From Trichinella spiralis (lineage: Eukaryota; Nematoda; Enoplea; Trichinellida; Trichinellidae), in assembly GCA_000181795.3 (NCBI GenBank), contig CM012954.1, forward strand, positions 15,992,609-16,056,608: DNA of 64,000 bases. Reading direction: 5' to 3'. Below are positions 23,401 to 36,441 of this stretch, one piece after another. The notes under the pieces were generated by a model. The model worked only from the letters and a program-made list of their open reading frames with translations. It did not search any database and was not told the DNA's origin. A program made the position numbers and the translations under genes. Within the stretch, counting starts at the first letter, position 1. The number at the start of each line of letters is the position of its first letter.

Positions 23401-26400
23401 GTTGTTCATCATCATCAATTAATATTTGCTGAGAGGTGTGAAACCTTTTTTTTTAATTCATCCTTCGACAATTTTTTATCATCCATATTTCAATGTACCT
23501 CTGCCATAATAGTTGAACAATTTTCACACGAAAAACCCACCATACTTGTTCATCTCATGCTGACATTGAAACACTATAGAAATTAACCTGTGCAGCCAGA
23601 AAAAAACAAACAAACAAACAAACAAACATGTAAAATTAATTGGTTGAATACAAACTTCCCTTCAATCTCAACAATTAACTAATCATCACCACAACAAGCC
23701 AACAGACGACCACAACAACAGTCAGCAATTACAACAAAAACTGTACACTTGGCAGATTTATCATGTCAAATCGCATAATGTAATTCAACAAAAATGTCAT
23801 GTTCATTTAATGAAATTATTGATCATTTTTGTTGTTTCATATTTTCAATCAATTTTCATTTTTCAAACAAACGAAAAAAATTCTCCTTTTTTCTCCAAAT
23901 GTATCATCGTGCATACTGCAAATTTTACAACTCAATTTATAAATTAATTAAAATTTAATTTAGTTTAATGTGCGCAATTTTATTACAATAACACAAATTC
24001 TACAAACAATTACTGCGCACAGATGACCCGAATTAGCAGCAGCGGCAGTATTTCAACAATGCAATATATTATTTGTTGTTATAATACATACACATTATTG
24101 TTATTAGCATAAAAAAAGGAAAAATCATTTAAAAATACAGTTGCTAAAGGATTATTACATTGGCAAAAAAATCTGAAAAAAACGGTTTTTTTTAAATATG
24201 CATGCGAATATGCTGTATGAAATGCAACAAATAATTTCCCTTGCCAATGAAATATTAAACTTATTAAATGTGACTGATTGCTAATAAAAGACACAAAAAT
24301 AACCAACAACTGCTATACAGTAATTTTGAAAGAAAAAAACGATGCACCACGTACAGGGCTTTGATGAAACAGTAGCTCTGCTGCACAACAGTCCGCTGTT
24401 CACTTTGCACCAAAACTGACATTAAACCCATGGCCGATTCGCTCGATCCAAGTCAGAGAAAGAAAAAAAAACTTTAAATGGATTTAAAAACTCCAAAATT
24501 GCTGCAACCAAGTAGGTTGAGGAAAGATTGAAAAGGCAATGCAAGAGCAGAAGCTTGAAACAAAGAACGAAGGTAACTACTCAACGATGTCAGAAGCTTT
24601 TCCTTGAGAGGTCGTTACGTCACTGATCATGACAGCTGCAGGCCAAACAAATTCAACATACGATGCCAAAGAAAGTGGACGACGATTATTCTTATTATCA
24701 GTAGAGCAACAACAACAACAACAACAGTAGTAATAATAATAGTAGTAGCATCACTACTACTACTACTACTAGAAGTAGTAGTAGCAGTGATAATTAACAT
24801 CAGCAGTATTATTATAAGCAGAATGATAGAATCGACGACATACGTCCGCATCAAAGTTCCCCTCTGACCACCTATGCCAAAGTTCAACTAACAGTTATCA
24901 TTATTCAGTCATTTTTTTAAATATTGCAGACGCCCTTTTTGAAAAAAAATTTACTCGTATATAACGGATTTGAAGAATATGAGAAAATCAATCATGAACA
25001 AATCTCAAATCAACGATGTATTTTCAAACAAACCTCATGCCGAATACTTACTTAAAATACTGCTAATAAATTTGAATATCGAAGCAAAAAAAAATCAGTG
25101 CTCGAATATTGCACACAAAGAAAACCCTATTCAACAATTGCAACAGGTCAGTAATTGTTCTACATGCAAAGATTGAAACACTACGCTTTCTATTTTCGTT
25201 TTGCATTCACAAATATCACATTTTTATTCATGTTGCTCTTTCATGTAAAACAAATATTGAAAGTGAAAACCGCTCCCTCTTCGCAACTATCCACTCCCTC
25301 ATTGCGATAATATTCGAAAAAATTAATAATGCACCAGCTGTAGATGAATCGTTAAAGAAAAAACATCTCGTTTTAATAAAACTGACCTATTACATGCGAG
25401 ACATATTTGAAAAGAACTTCATATAATTTACATATATATTGTACAGAATGAAAGTGCAAGAAGGAAAAAGCATAATTTAATGTTGTCGAAAATTTTCGTA
25501 CATAAATCAATATAAATAATAATTCAAAAAAAAACATTTCAAACATGTGCGCATTTTTAAAATTTCAAACATAAATCGACAATTCTTTTCAACCTCTGCA
25601 TCGACGTCAAGAAAAAAAAACGCACATAATGCAAAATAACTTAAGAGATCACAGAAAAGCATTTTAACATAAATAAACATTTATGAAAATTGCCTCGCAA
25701 ATTTCCGTGTTGAAAAAAACAAATTTCAAGAGCAGAAAAAATTTTTTTTCTTTCCCTTCAAACAGTTCTCACAAACATTTGCACATTTGCGCCCGCTTTG
25801 CATCTTGCTTCAAAATTTTTTAATTAAGTACATTTAAATAATATTTTTCACTTTACATTCTATAATATATCGAATGTATGCAAAACAGTTGTTGGAAAAA
25901 AAATTTTTAACTAAACAACATAACAACAGAAAGATTCTGAAGCTGAAATGCAGAAAGTGAAAAGAAAAGAAACGTATCATCAATCTTGGCGAGACATATG
26001 GCAGATCAAAGCGAACAATTTTGCTCATTACTTACTTGCTGCTGATACTTGAACTAGTAGTATAGTTGAATATATATTATTTAAATTGGCCAATATCATC
26101 ACCTCTGATGACAGTTTTGAAAAGTAAAAAAGAAAAAACCTTTTTTCTATTAATTTGAAATACCACTGTCAGAATGTTCCGTTAAACAGTGGTGGATGCT
26201 GGATTATTACTGCTGTTATCCAAAGACCAGCTGATGTGAAACAAAAAATCCACAATTAGCATTAAACCACAGCTGAAGGTCAAAAACCGCCTCCCAATTT
26301 AAATTTAAATTTAAAATACCACGCACAAATACATCGCTGCTGTAAACAATACAATGATCGTATTGTTATAAAAACAAAACAAAGTAGCATAACTGAACAG

Positions 26401-29130
26401 CTAGCTTATAGACGTGTGTGGTCTTTTGCATCAATCAATCAACCAATCAATAATGAAAGTCGGGTCAACTGTGACAAACTATTTCACTTCAATTTGAACA
26501 AAATTCAAGTTCAACTTTAACAAATATGGTCGGTCGCAAATAAAATAAAAATAACTTGAATAAGATAGATGACAATCGATTATGATGAAAATGATCAAAT
26601 TTGCATAGCACATAAACAAGCAAGCAAGCAAATAAGTAAGTAAGAACGCTTACCTGATGCCAGAATCGTTCATGCCTTGTAGCAACATTTGCTCAGCATT
26701 CAGCTGACCTCCGGGAAGCAATGTATCCAACAAGCTGTTTCCCGCCTCTCCTTGTTTAGGTGATGTACATGCCTCAGTGTCGGCCATCGTTCGTGTGGTG
26801 ACTGGGTGGGGGTCATTGGTGCGCTCTTCGGTAACGGTGGTCAGTGAGTTCGCCTCTATGAAATATGAAAAAAAATTTTTTTTTAATCTTTTGATTCATT
26901 GACAGTCATGTTAATGGTAACAACAACGAAACATCACCATTTTGCATGACAAAAATTGAAATTTCAACTCTTCCGAGCTAATCATTTCCATTATACTAGG
27001 AATGATGACTACTACTACGTATAAATGTACGTATAAAAATTTTTTGATCAAACATTTCAGCCCAAATGTTGCTGTTACACGTGTGTTAAACAGTAAAATG
27101 TTTCAAATTACGACAACAATCGTGAAAATGATAAAAAAAGTTGAAAAGCAAACGCTATCGCTATGCATAATCTGTTATCACTTGAGAAGCATCTACACTT
27201 TAACTAGATTAAAAGAAATTCCAATGCAATTTCAAATATTTTTTGTTTTAAAAATAAAAGTTTAGAATAGTTGGTTTTTCTTTCTCTTTGATTTTTTCCA
27301 ATTCTTTCTTACAATTCAGTATCACTAAAATGAAATGGTACTATTTTTTTTGTTGATAAAAATCATTCCAGAACAAATACACACAATCGCTAAATAGTGG
27401 ACGAAATAAAAACCTACTATTAACATCGTCAATGACCGTAGCAGCAATTTTAAATGTGCAATCAGCTGCAGCTTAATTTTTGCGATCAAACAATCAATGC
27501 ACACTGCTGATATAAATTGCAGGATTCTGGCATTCGGAAGAGAAATCAATAAAAACGAATCAAGAGCAATGCTTGATACTACAGATAAGTAACAATGCAT
27601 CGTATAAATAAATGATCTAAAAATGCTTCAAATTGGAAACATGATTAATTAATTACAAAGCTATTTAGTAGCTCAGTTCTATTATGGAACGCATCTGATG
27701 CATCATTTTCAACAGCTAATTGACTTGCCCAAATTTGTAAACTGGGAAACGAAAATAGCACTTATGCTCAGCTTTAATACAATGATCAATGAACTATCCA
27801 CTATCAATTTATACTTACTGATGAACAAGTTACGTTATATCATCTTACTGTAAAATACAGTAATCACTTGAAACAAACGGAACGGAAAAGCTAGCGACTT
27901 AATTAATAGAACACATGGAACAGGGCAAATACAGAATTTACTTAAACGATGCAAATGTGCAACTGATAATGGATGTCGATTGTTCATCTCTACCGACATG
28001 CTGAGGATCGAGTTTGTAAAGAAGAACTAATTTTTAAATTTCTTTTCCTCTGAATCGAACAAAAATCGAATAGGAAGATAAAATTGCTGAATTTGAAAAA
28101 ACGAACAAATGAAATAAAAAGAAATATGTGAAAATAAATACAAATAATACGTCGATGAAAAGAAGTGAATGTGAAAAAGAAAGAAAGAAAAAAAATGCTG
28201 TTCTGTTTCGATACTGCAAACACCTTGCTCTCTGATAGAATGCTTTGCACACTTCAAAAGCTGATTGCTGCTAAATCGCTAATAATTCGAAAAGAAGGAT
28301 ATGTATCATAATCGACAGCAAAGTGACGCGTTTCGTCAGCTGTTCTGCCATTATTATGTTCAATTTAATTCCACATGCAATATTTAGGATGTTGTTGAAT
28401 AAAACATTTATTTGTTGGTAAAATAAAACTACTTACCAGTTGTAATTACATTGGAACCAGTTGTCGTCGTCGGTCCAGTATCAGTAATAACCGGTAAAAC
28501 GGTGAACTTGCGCTTGGGGGCTTCGCGCAGTTCGACATTTTCGGTTGACTGTGCCGGCAGGCTTACAGTGCTAGCTTTGGAAGTGTCAGTCGACAATGCT
28601 GAAGATGCCTTTTTCGACGGATCATCACCTTCGAATTCTTTGCACAGCCAACGACCACGTTTGAATGGATCGCTGGCCAATTTCACTATGTGAAATCGCG
28701 AGGAAACAGTCGGCAAAGTAGTGGAAACATCCCCAACAGAAGGGCGGGGTGAGTCGGGGGTCACTTCAGTAGTGATAACAAAGGCTGGCAAATTTTTCGA
28801 GCCGGTATTATCGCGCTGAAGCGGTTGGTCGCCTATGGCAAACATTACCCCAGGTTCGGCAGATCCGTTGCAGATACCAGACTCATTGGAAGAGGAACCA
28901 TTCTCAGTCAAATCCTGATCACTGCCAGAAGTCTGATCAACGCAAGTGATTACGAATTTTCGATCCTTGTCAACAACGTCCACTTGAAAATTTTTACCTA
29001 TAGCATCTTCCGACTGTACACAGCGCAAAGGGGCTGTATTTGTTTCAATCTTCGGTGAAACTATTTGAACCGATTTTTTCCGTTCAACAACACTACGCGG
29101 CGCACATTCCATACGAGCTTGGTTCATCAT
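18348..29130 (-). CDS. TSC22-domain transcriptional regulator, long form
   Basis: Exons on the minus strand: 29130-28437, 26855-26654, 20127-20043, 18650-18348, with phases 1, 2, 0, giving 427 aa. A conserved long-form box is at residues ~143-166 ([20 protein letters not shown]). The TSC box starts at residue ~328 ([18 protein letters not shown]) and is followed by a leucine zipper ([15 protein letters not shown]) and a Ser/Asn-rich tail. The family (TSC22D1-4, Drosophila bunched) forms dimers through the TSC box and acts in growth and stress signalling; the long forms bind partners through N-terminal motifs. The start is at the first of two adjacent ATGs; an in-frame stop lies just upstream. 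An acceptor-like ttatag lies ~28 nt before it, so a 5'UTR exon or trans-splicing is likely. The 6.5-kb intron between the second and third exons contains three candidate small exons. Confidence 0.9.
20901..20926 (-). other. Candidate 26-nt alternative or poison exon in TSC22
   Basis: On the minus strand, ttgttattttcag precedes 26 nt, which are followed by gtgagttttt. Both splice sites are strong. Entered in phase 0 the exon reads IEREYNFI and leaves in phase 2, joining the shared exon (…ISQAATGG) in frame. Entered in phase 2 from the long-form exon 26855-26654 it meets a stop. It would therefore serve a different upstream first exon, or act as a poison exon. RNA evidence is needed. Confidence 0.3.
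21043..21054 (-). other. Candidate 12-nt microexon in TSC22
   Basis: On the minus strand, ttttggtttttag, then CATTCAGCAGTC, then gtaagtaaag. Inserted between 26855-26654 and 20127-20043 it keeps the frame and adds four residues (…S-IQQ-S…). The splice sites are near consensus and only 12 nt apart. Confidence 0.35.
22104..22240. other. (GTT)n repeat followed by a GC-richer coding-like island
   Basis: A GTT/TTG run at about 22,104-22,128 ends in gttgttgcag, a good acceptor on the plus strand. The next 29 codons (22,132-22,218) are open and protein-like ([20 protein letters not shown], then IARAPVIML) and end in TGA. It lies in a TSC22 intron on the opposite strand. No partner exon was found, so it may be chance or the last exon of an unseen nested gene. 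The gcgcgcgcccc core might instead be regulatory. Confidence 0.2.
24615..24622. promoter_or_regulatory. CRE-like site TTACGTCA
   Basis: TTACGTCA followed by CTGATCATGACAGCTG, a bZIP/CREB-type near-consensus in a TSC22 intron. A single motif, so weak evidence of function. Confidence 0.25.
24711..24790. repeat. Mixed trinucleotide repeats able to fold back
   Basis: (CAA)n is followed by (TAG)n, then (CTA)n, then (TAG)n again. Blocks of opposite sense can pair with one another into hairpins. Confidence 0.7.
26036..26053 (-). other. Candidate 18-nt microexon in TSC22
   Basis: On the minus strand, actatactactag precedes 18 nt (ttcaagtatcagcagcaa), followed by the strong donor gtaagtaatg. In phase 2 it keeps the frame and adds six residues, giving …GIS-SSSISSN-QAATGG. 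The acceptor has a weaker pyrimidine tract than the other two candidates. Confidence 0.28.
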
Positions 29131-32100
29131 GTCGGTACATCAACCAGTAACCTATAAAAAATATAAAAATCACAAAAAAGACATCAATAAAATTAAAATG
29201 CAACAGTATAAGATGGAGAATTCGAAATAACTTGATATAAATCAACCTAACAATCTATCAAGGGAAAACCAACTTAAATTACTGTAAAAGTTTGATGCTC
29301 AGGTAAAAATTAACAAAACGTTAATCTGTTATAATTGTCACTGTTCAAAGACTCTGCAAAGTGTTCAGAAAAAAATATACCAAACTAATCAATAATATTA
29401 CACACCAATAAACTCAAATCTCTAAATTATGTGCATTATACAAATGAAGCGTACAAACCAGACAAATAGTTGAATTGATCATTTAGTGTTTGTAAATTAT
29501 TTTTACTTTTTCATTGACTAAAGTAAAGTGTTAATTAAAAATTAAAATTATGAATAAAATACAGCTATTAAAATTAAAGAAAAACAATCAAATTGCACAT
29601 TCTATACACAGAATACTGATAAAAACATCAAGCATTAAGTAACATCATGTAGAATGTCGGAATTTTGACAAAATTACAAATAAATTAATCAAATAACCAT
29701 CAAATCCATTCACTTTGTTTAAAATTATTACATGATTTCATCAAAATGAACGACATTTATAAACATAAAGGTAAACAAGCATAATATCAAGAAGAAAACG
29801 CTTACACATTCAATAAAGCTGAATCAATATTAACTGTGAAATGGTAGGACAAATGCCAAAACTTTTCACTTATAGAAAACAATAAAAACAGCATGTTAAT
29901 AAATGAAAACAGCGATTACATTATGTTTTCCTAGACAAATGAGCATTGTCTTGGCAATTTATAAAATATGATCCATCATAATATAGAGTACATACAAACT
30001 CTGTCCCCTTTTCAAAAAAAAAACATTAAACATTTTCCCAATGAACGTATTCGTAATTTGCTTAAAGTAATTGAATAAAAAGGATATTTAATGAATTGTA
30101 CAACAACAAAAATTCAACACTTACAGAATAGTAGAATAGCCAATAATGAATTCAAAACTCAGTTCAAGTCTAGTCTAATTATGTAATATTATGTAAAATA
30201 AACATTGAAAAATTATGCATTACATAATCAGAAATAGTAACATATACTTCGTTTTTACGTATATATGTATGAAAAAAATAAAATATTTTACAAGTCTAAT
30301 TTGTATCAGTCAATCAGAAATGATCAAAAAAAACTTCTTTTTAAAATACAAGCGGATTTGTTCGACAGCAATCAATCACCCGGTTCTGTGATACTTGCCA
30401 CAAATTTATATCCGTATTAATTATCATGTTTTATTTTTTTAACATTCCGTCATTTTAGATTTAGTCAAAAAATCTGATAAAGGTATAAAAATTGAGATCA
30501 AATTTAACAGCAAAACAAACCAGAACTACAGCAACAACACCAACACCAACCAGTATACATGATGAATGAATTCATAGTTTACCTGAGACTTCATAATACA
30601 TAAAAACCAATTTACAAACCAAATAAAAAGCAAACTTGCAAGCATTACAAACAATAAAAAATGTCTTATACTAGTAGCATTGTGGTTTTATTTCTTGATT
30701 TCGTAAAGCAATAGTGCATATTACTAAAAATAACACAAACATGTAACTAATTAACTATATGTACGTATAAATTTATGGCAGAAAAAAAAAACAAACAAAT
30801 ATCTGTACGAAAATTTTCTTACTTGAAGTTTTCAATATTACATACATAGGCATTACATTGATAATATGACAAAAAATGTAAATACGCCACAAAAAAACTA
30901 AACGTAAATCAATAAAACCTTTATCAATCAACAGGGAGCAAGGTGTGATAAAAACGCTCTTCTGTTGATATATCGTTTTTCAGAAAAGGAGAAAAATATA
31001 TAAAACTTCATCAAACAACTTAATCAACTCATAGTTGAAGTATATCACTTATGCCCAAAGGAATTGAGTTTTAAAATCAACAGAAAGTTCATTGAACAAT
31101 AAAAATAAGAAAACTAGCACTATATATATACGTGTTCATTTTGATATATGTTAAATAAATTGAAATATCGCTTTTCCCTTTTGTTATTTATGATATAAAC
31201 AATATTTTCTTAATATATATGGCATAAAATTTGTATCGTGATTTCTGAGCATAAAAAAGTGATGTACAAGTACGCAAAAATGGACAACATTACAGTACGC
31301 TTGAATGTTAGCAACAGTTGTCTGGAAAGATGATTCTCATTTCTCAGTTAATTGATCTGTTCACTTTTAACACATCTCAGCTGAAAACAACATTTATTTA
31401 AAATTTAGTAAATAATTTTAAATTTCGAATATTATATAATAATGAATGAAGAAAAAACGTCAAGGGTGATATGAATTGATTGATAAAATGATGTTGAATT
31501 TCATCAATGTGTTGAAATTAAAAAGTTATTAATTTAAAATGTAAAAAGTAATAGATGCGAAAACGTAAAGTAATAGATGTGTAGAAATTTTATATTTTAC
31601 TACAATATGATTAGTTCTGGTCAAACCCAGAAGCCAAAATCATAACAAGTAGATCATAATACATCATTATTGTGTAGGTGTAATGTTGTTTTTGAAATTT
31701 AAGCGAATAGGCTAATTTGAACGGACGATCAAGCAGGAATACATTTAATTGAACACATCGCAAAGCAACGAATTAAACTAAAGTTCCACTGCCAGTGACG
31801 CAATTGTAAATTATCTTGAAAAAGATGCAAATTGGACAACAAACAACAGCGCAAAAATAGCAAAATTTCATAGTTGAAAGAGAAAAAACCTCAATCCATC
31901 GGTACAAGCGGAATTTTACAGAATGAGGATGCGAACTGAGATGAGAAGAAAAATATTCCCCCCCTCCCTCCCCCCAAGTGAACAAAATGTCAGCTAAAGA
32001 AAAGCTGATTGATTGTTCAGCTGCAAATAGTACATCCGGTGCAGCAGCAGACTTCCCAACAGGATACTTTCAACGAATTCCAGCCTCTACGAAGATTTCG

Positions 32101-35100
32101 AAAAAAAAAGACCATCCAAGAAAAGAATGCAGAAATATTTTTACAAACTGCTTGTCAACAAACATCTCAGCATGGAATGGAAAAACGTCAGTGAAGACGT
32201 AAGCAACCGTAAGTGAATAAAAATAAAATCATAAAACTTGAAAATACTCACGAACATGAAAAAAACCTTTTCGTAGAATTTTATTTGTATTAGTTTATTT
32301 TCATTTAAATTTCTATCATTTTATTCAACTCAATTAATTAATTAATAGAAAATAAAAAGGTGTTGTTTTTTTTATTTTAAATGAAGAAATACGCATGCAT
32401 ATAGATTATTTATTCTTATTATTAAATAAACAGCTGTTGTTGTCATTATAGTTTTTGTTAATTTTTGACTTTGTAATTAAAAAGTCGTAAAGGTATATTT
32501 TTTTCTCCGATTACAAATCAACGTCAAATGAATAAATGAGCACAAAGTGAAACAGACAGGCGCCTGTTGATTGAACGTTTAGCAGCCAAGAGAAGACGCT
32601 TCACCAGCTGCTCATAGAATATATTATGCTGAGCTAATGGAAAAAATCGGCCTGCATGTCGTCGTTTGCTTGCCAATTCAAACAATGCAAATCCAAGCCG
32701 ACGAAAGAATATGTATGATGCGTTCAAATTGCTTTCCAATAAGCGATCAAGCAAGCAGGCAAGCTTGTTGGAATATTTTTCTTCAACAACAACAACACGA
32801 ACAATATGAACAATAGCATAAACATAATAAAATCAAACGAGACTTTTGCAATTTGCTTATTTTTCATTTCATAACATAAGCCCTCAAGAATAAGTAAGTC
32901 ACAAACATCTGACACAAATCTCCTGAAACAGAGAGCATTTTATAACGTAAAGCTTCAAAAAGAGCTAAAAGAAGATAAAATGCTGTTCACTGATGATCAA
33001 ATAGAACAAGCTTTTTGGAAAAATTAAAAAATAAAATTATACACATTTTGCAGACAGATCGATCACCACCAATATGCGGATATCATTAACACAGCACAGA
33101 AACGGTAAATTAAAACGGTGTTCAAATAGTTTGCTAGTCAGAGTTCAATTCTGATAGCAGCATACTATTATCATCATTATTATTAGTATTTAATGAACAA
33201 CAAAAAAAAATGCTGAATGATGATGAATGAACAAATAAATTAGTTATTTGAAAAGTTCTCTTCATCATATGTATATTCATTAATTTTTCAAAAATATCCT
33301 CAACAACAACAACAACAATCGATCAGCCAAACACGCAAACACGCAACAGGTTCGCTTGGCGTTGATGAAAGACAAAAAAGAGGAAAAAGTAGAAGCATTT
33401 CTAAAAATTAATTCATTCAAATGGATGAAATTTCAAACACGCGCGCAAAAATGTTAGAAAACGGTAATTTCGAAAAAGCTTCAAACTTGTTGACGTGAAT
33501 GTAACTCGACCGCCTGTTTACTTACAACTAACTCCCTCCAATTTGCACACACGACCAACATTCTTGCACATCAATCATTCAATTTCATGATTCAAATGCC
33601 CCAACTTATCAAGAAAATTAATATAAGAAATTATTGAAATATTCAAATCAATAACACAAACATAATTTTAAACAAAAATTTTCATAAATTTATACACATG
33701 CTTTTCAAACACCGATTGTTCTTTTTCCTTTTTACGAATTCACATTTCACACGATCCTATATATTCATTCATTCATTGCTTCAAATCAAGTGTTCCTCGT
33801 TCTTAATTTTTTTTGCTGCATTCTTCCTCATCTATTCGCTTTATTATGAATATCATCATCAAATCATTGTTGGCGTCAGCGCTAGACAACAAAATTAAGC
33901 CATTAAATATGAAATTTGAAAAAAGTTTCATTCAAAAACAATCGGCTCTAAATATCGCTGAAAAGATGTAACAGAATAAGAAAATTTATTGTTTTAATAG
34001 TTATAAAATAATCTTCAATAAAATTGAAGCACAACGAGATAAAATTGATTTCCCACTTTTTCTGTTCAATTTATAAGTGTAAATTTTATAAAGTAAAAAT
34101 ACATGTGCGTGCAAGAAGTAAGTAATTGTGGGTGTGGGTATTTATTTGTTTGTGCTTGGCTGTGCCGTAGCGTGATGAGTTAGTGTCATTTTTACATCTG
34201 CTATTGACATCAGTATTTTCACATCAAATGCAAATCTCGCTAAAAGTAAAACATCTGAAAGTGCATTTTTATTATCATTTGTTGCACATAATAAATCACA
34301 ATGATCATGATAAAAATTTTCATTATTACAAAATAATAACTTTCCCAATAAGCTATTTCTTTTTTTCTTCACTTTGGCATTTCAGTTTTGCAAAGTATTA
34401 CTTTTTTTACATTAAAATGAGGAGAGAGAATCTATTGAAGCAATGAAGCTAAGCAGAACGAGCAAAAAAAAAGCTAAACTATTATTGCACGTTGCTAAGT
34501 TTTGTTTTTGAAGATTCCACAAGCCGCGACGACTGCTTTGGCTCATCGAAAAGCCATATGCTGGTACACGATTACTAACTAGCACTGCTGTTGCTGCTGC
34601 TACTACTACGACTACTACTGATGCTACTACTGCTACTACTACTGCTTCTGCATAATTATAATTTTAAACTATTATTTCTTAGTTTCGGGATATTTAGTTT
34701 ATTTATTTATTTATTTATTTATCAGTTGCTTCAACAAACTCTCAGGAATGTCGTTCACTATAGACACGTCAATTCGACAAATCAACAACGCCTTGCTTTT
34801 CGTTTCAATTTAGTTGAAAACTAATTAATGTTCGCAACTGATCAGTTAGCAAAAATTAGCTGCTCAAATTTTCAAAAAACAAGAAAACAGCAATTTCTTC
34901 TACGTTCAATAGTACAGTTTCATTAAATTAAAAATAAGAGAAAATAAAATAACGAACAATGAATGCACCTTTTCAATTTATAATAAAATAATTTCAATAC
35001 AAACGACGTTTGACAAATAAATGCACATGGATTCCCCACCAATATTAGCATCATTATTATAGTTATTATATAAATTATTGTTTATTTTCAGTTTATAAAT

Positions 35101-35312
35101 TTTTTCTCTTGTTTATGATGTTCATGAAACGAAACATGATCTGAAATGCATTAATTACTACTGTGTAGAAAGAAATTGCTTTATCAGAGTTGAGAATTCG
35201 GCCATTGTGGAAAAGTGATTTTTTTCACTAGTTTTAATAAATAATGTTGTCATAAGTTGACTAGCTGACCATAAGTTGTAATGGAGCAGAATCAGCTGCG
35301 CAAATGGTGCAT
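29131..35312. other. Upstream of TSC22 and of the myosin gene; no gene recognised
   Basis: About 6 kb of AT-rich DNA with chance open frames only. It probably contains the long-form TSC22 promoter and any 5'UTR exons. Open frames at 31,978-32,202 (+) and 32,524-32,754 (-) show no domain or splice context. A (CTG/CTA)n block lies at about 34,583-34,652, and an E-box CAGCTG at 35,293-35,298 precedes the myosin promoter. Confidence 0.45.
34583..34652. repeat. Trinucleotide (CTG/CTA)n-rich block
   Basis: Consecutive ctg, cta and ctactacga units over about 70 bp. It produces a spurious leucine-rich open frame. Confidence 0.8.
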
Positions 35313-35611
35313 AAATGTTGTTGTGAGTATTTGTTGCTCTGTTGCTACTACTACTACTACCACTGGAGCCCCACTGTTGTTGTCGTTTATGCTAACCTCG
35401 AGGCTAGCCAGCCAGCCAGCCACCAAGCCAGCTAGCTGCTTTTTCTCTTTCTTTTGGCGTAGGCTTGGCGACAGCCGACTAGTGCTATAATATTCTGCTG
35501 GCAGTATAAATAGCCGCATAGCGGACGTGCGTAAGCTGCAAGCATAGCTGGCATACTGCGAGCGTCACCTTTTCTTTCAGTTGAAGTTTCTCCTAGATAT
35601 TAACTACACGC

Positions 35612-35643
<32 letters not shown>

Positions 35644-35713
35644 TCTCATACACACCCACAAACAGACATTCACACGCACACACATTCATACATACACATT
35701 ACACACACGCGTG

Positions 35714-35759
<46 letters not shown>

Positions 35760-36097
35760 CAAATTGCAGCTGACTCTTTTCACTATTGTTGTGGCATTCT
35801 TGCGTGCATTGACGAACGAACGCTCTTTCCGCTTCGTCATTGCTTCTCTCTATCAAGCTTCTAACTGGCCAATCAGTTGATCGGTCGGTTAACAGCAACA
35901 AGCAAGCACAGCTACTAGTAATTCTTACTCTTTCGCTTTTTCCTTTGCTCCGTTCAGCTCGAGCAAAAGCAAACCTCTATCACACTCCATTGCACACTAC
36001 GAACTACACATGCAGTTGCAACCGGGTGGTGCGGTGTCAGTCTTTTTCCCAATCAGCCGTATGCGTCTGGGTCACATAAAATGTGGGGGGGGGGGAG
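35313..36097 (+). repeat. Myosin upstream region, copy 1, ending at an assembly gap
   Basis: About 785 bp, nearly identical to 36,108-36,882 on the far side of the 10-N gap. Both include the TATA region, two TA-rich microsatellites and the same flanks. The copies differ mainly by indels in homopolymers and microsatellites. Errors in copy 1 pile up near the gap, for example a poly-G run where copy 2 has (GGT)n. This is what unmerged overlapping contig ends look like. Confidence 0.85.
35505..35512 (+). promoter_or_regulatory. TATA box of the myosin gene (copy 1)
   Basis: TATAAATA in the context gcagtataaatagccgc. It extends to TAG and so also fits nine of ten positions of a MEF2-type site. It is ~1.65 kb upstream of the start codon in the assembly as given. 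Confidence 0.55.
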
Positions 36098-36107
36098 NNN
36101 NNNNNNN
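36098..36107. other. Assembly gap (10 N)
   Basis: Ten N characters, a fixed-size scaffold join. Confidence 0.99.
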
Positions 36108-36409
36108 AAATGTTGGTTGTGAGTAATTTGTGGCTCTGTTGCTACTACTACTACTACCACTGGAAGCCCCCACTGTTGTTGTCGTTATGCTAACCTCGAG
36201 GCTAGCCAGCCAGCCAGCCACCAAGCCAGCTAGCTGCTTTTTCTCTTTCTTTTGGCGTAGGCTTGGCGACAGCCGACTAGTGCTATAATATTCTGCTGGC
36301 AGTATAAATAGCCGCATAGCGGACGTGCGTAAGCTGCAAGCATAGCTGGCATACTGCGAGCGTCACCTTTTCTTTCAGTTGAAGTTTCTCCTAGATATTA
36401 ACTACACGC

Positions 36410-36441
<32 letters not shown>

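Noticed and set aside
31978-32202. Plus-strand open frame of 74 codons upstream of TSC22
   Set aside because: No recognisable domain, and a second frame of similar length overlaps it, as expected by chance.
32524-32915. Minus-strand open frames of 63-76 codons
   Set aside because: Some protein-like composition, but no family, no matching splice sites and no neighbours that would join.
35581-35880. Open frames rich in Ile, Tyr, His and Thr near the myosin promoter
   Set aside because: They are translations of TA and CA microsatellites.
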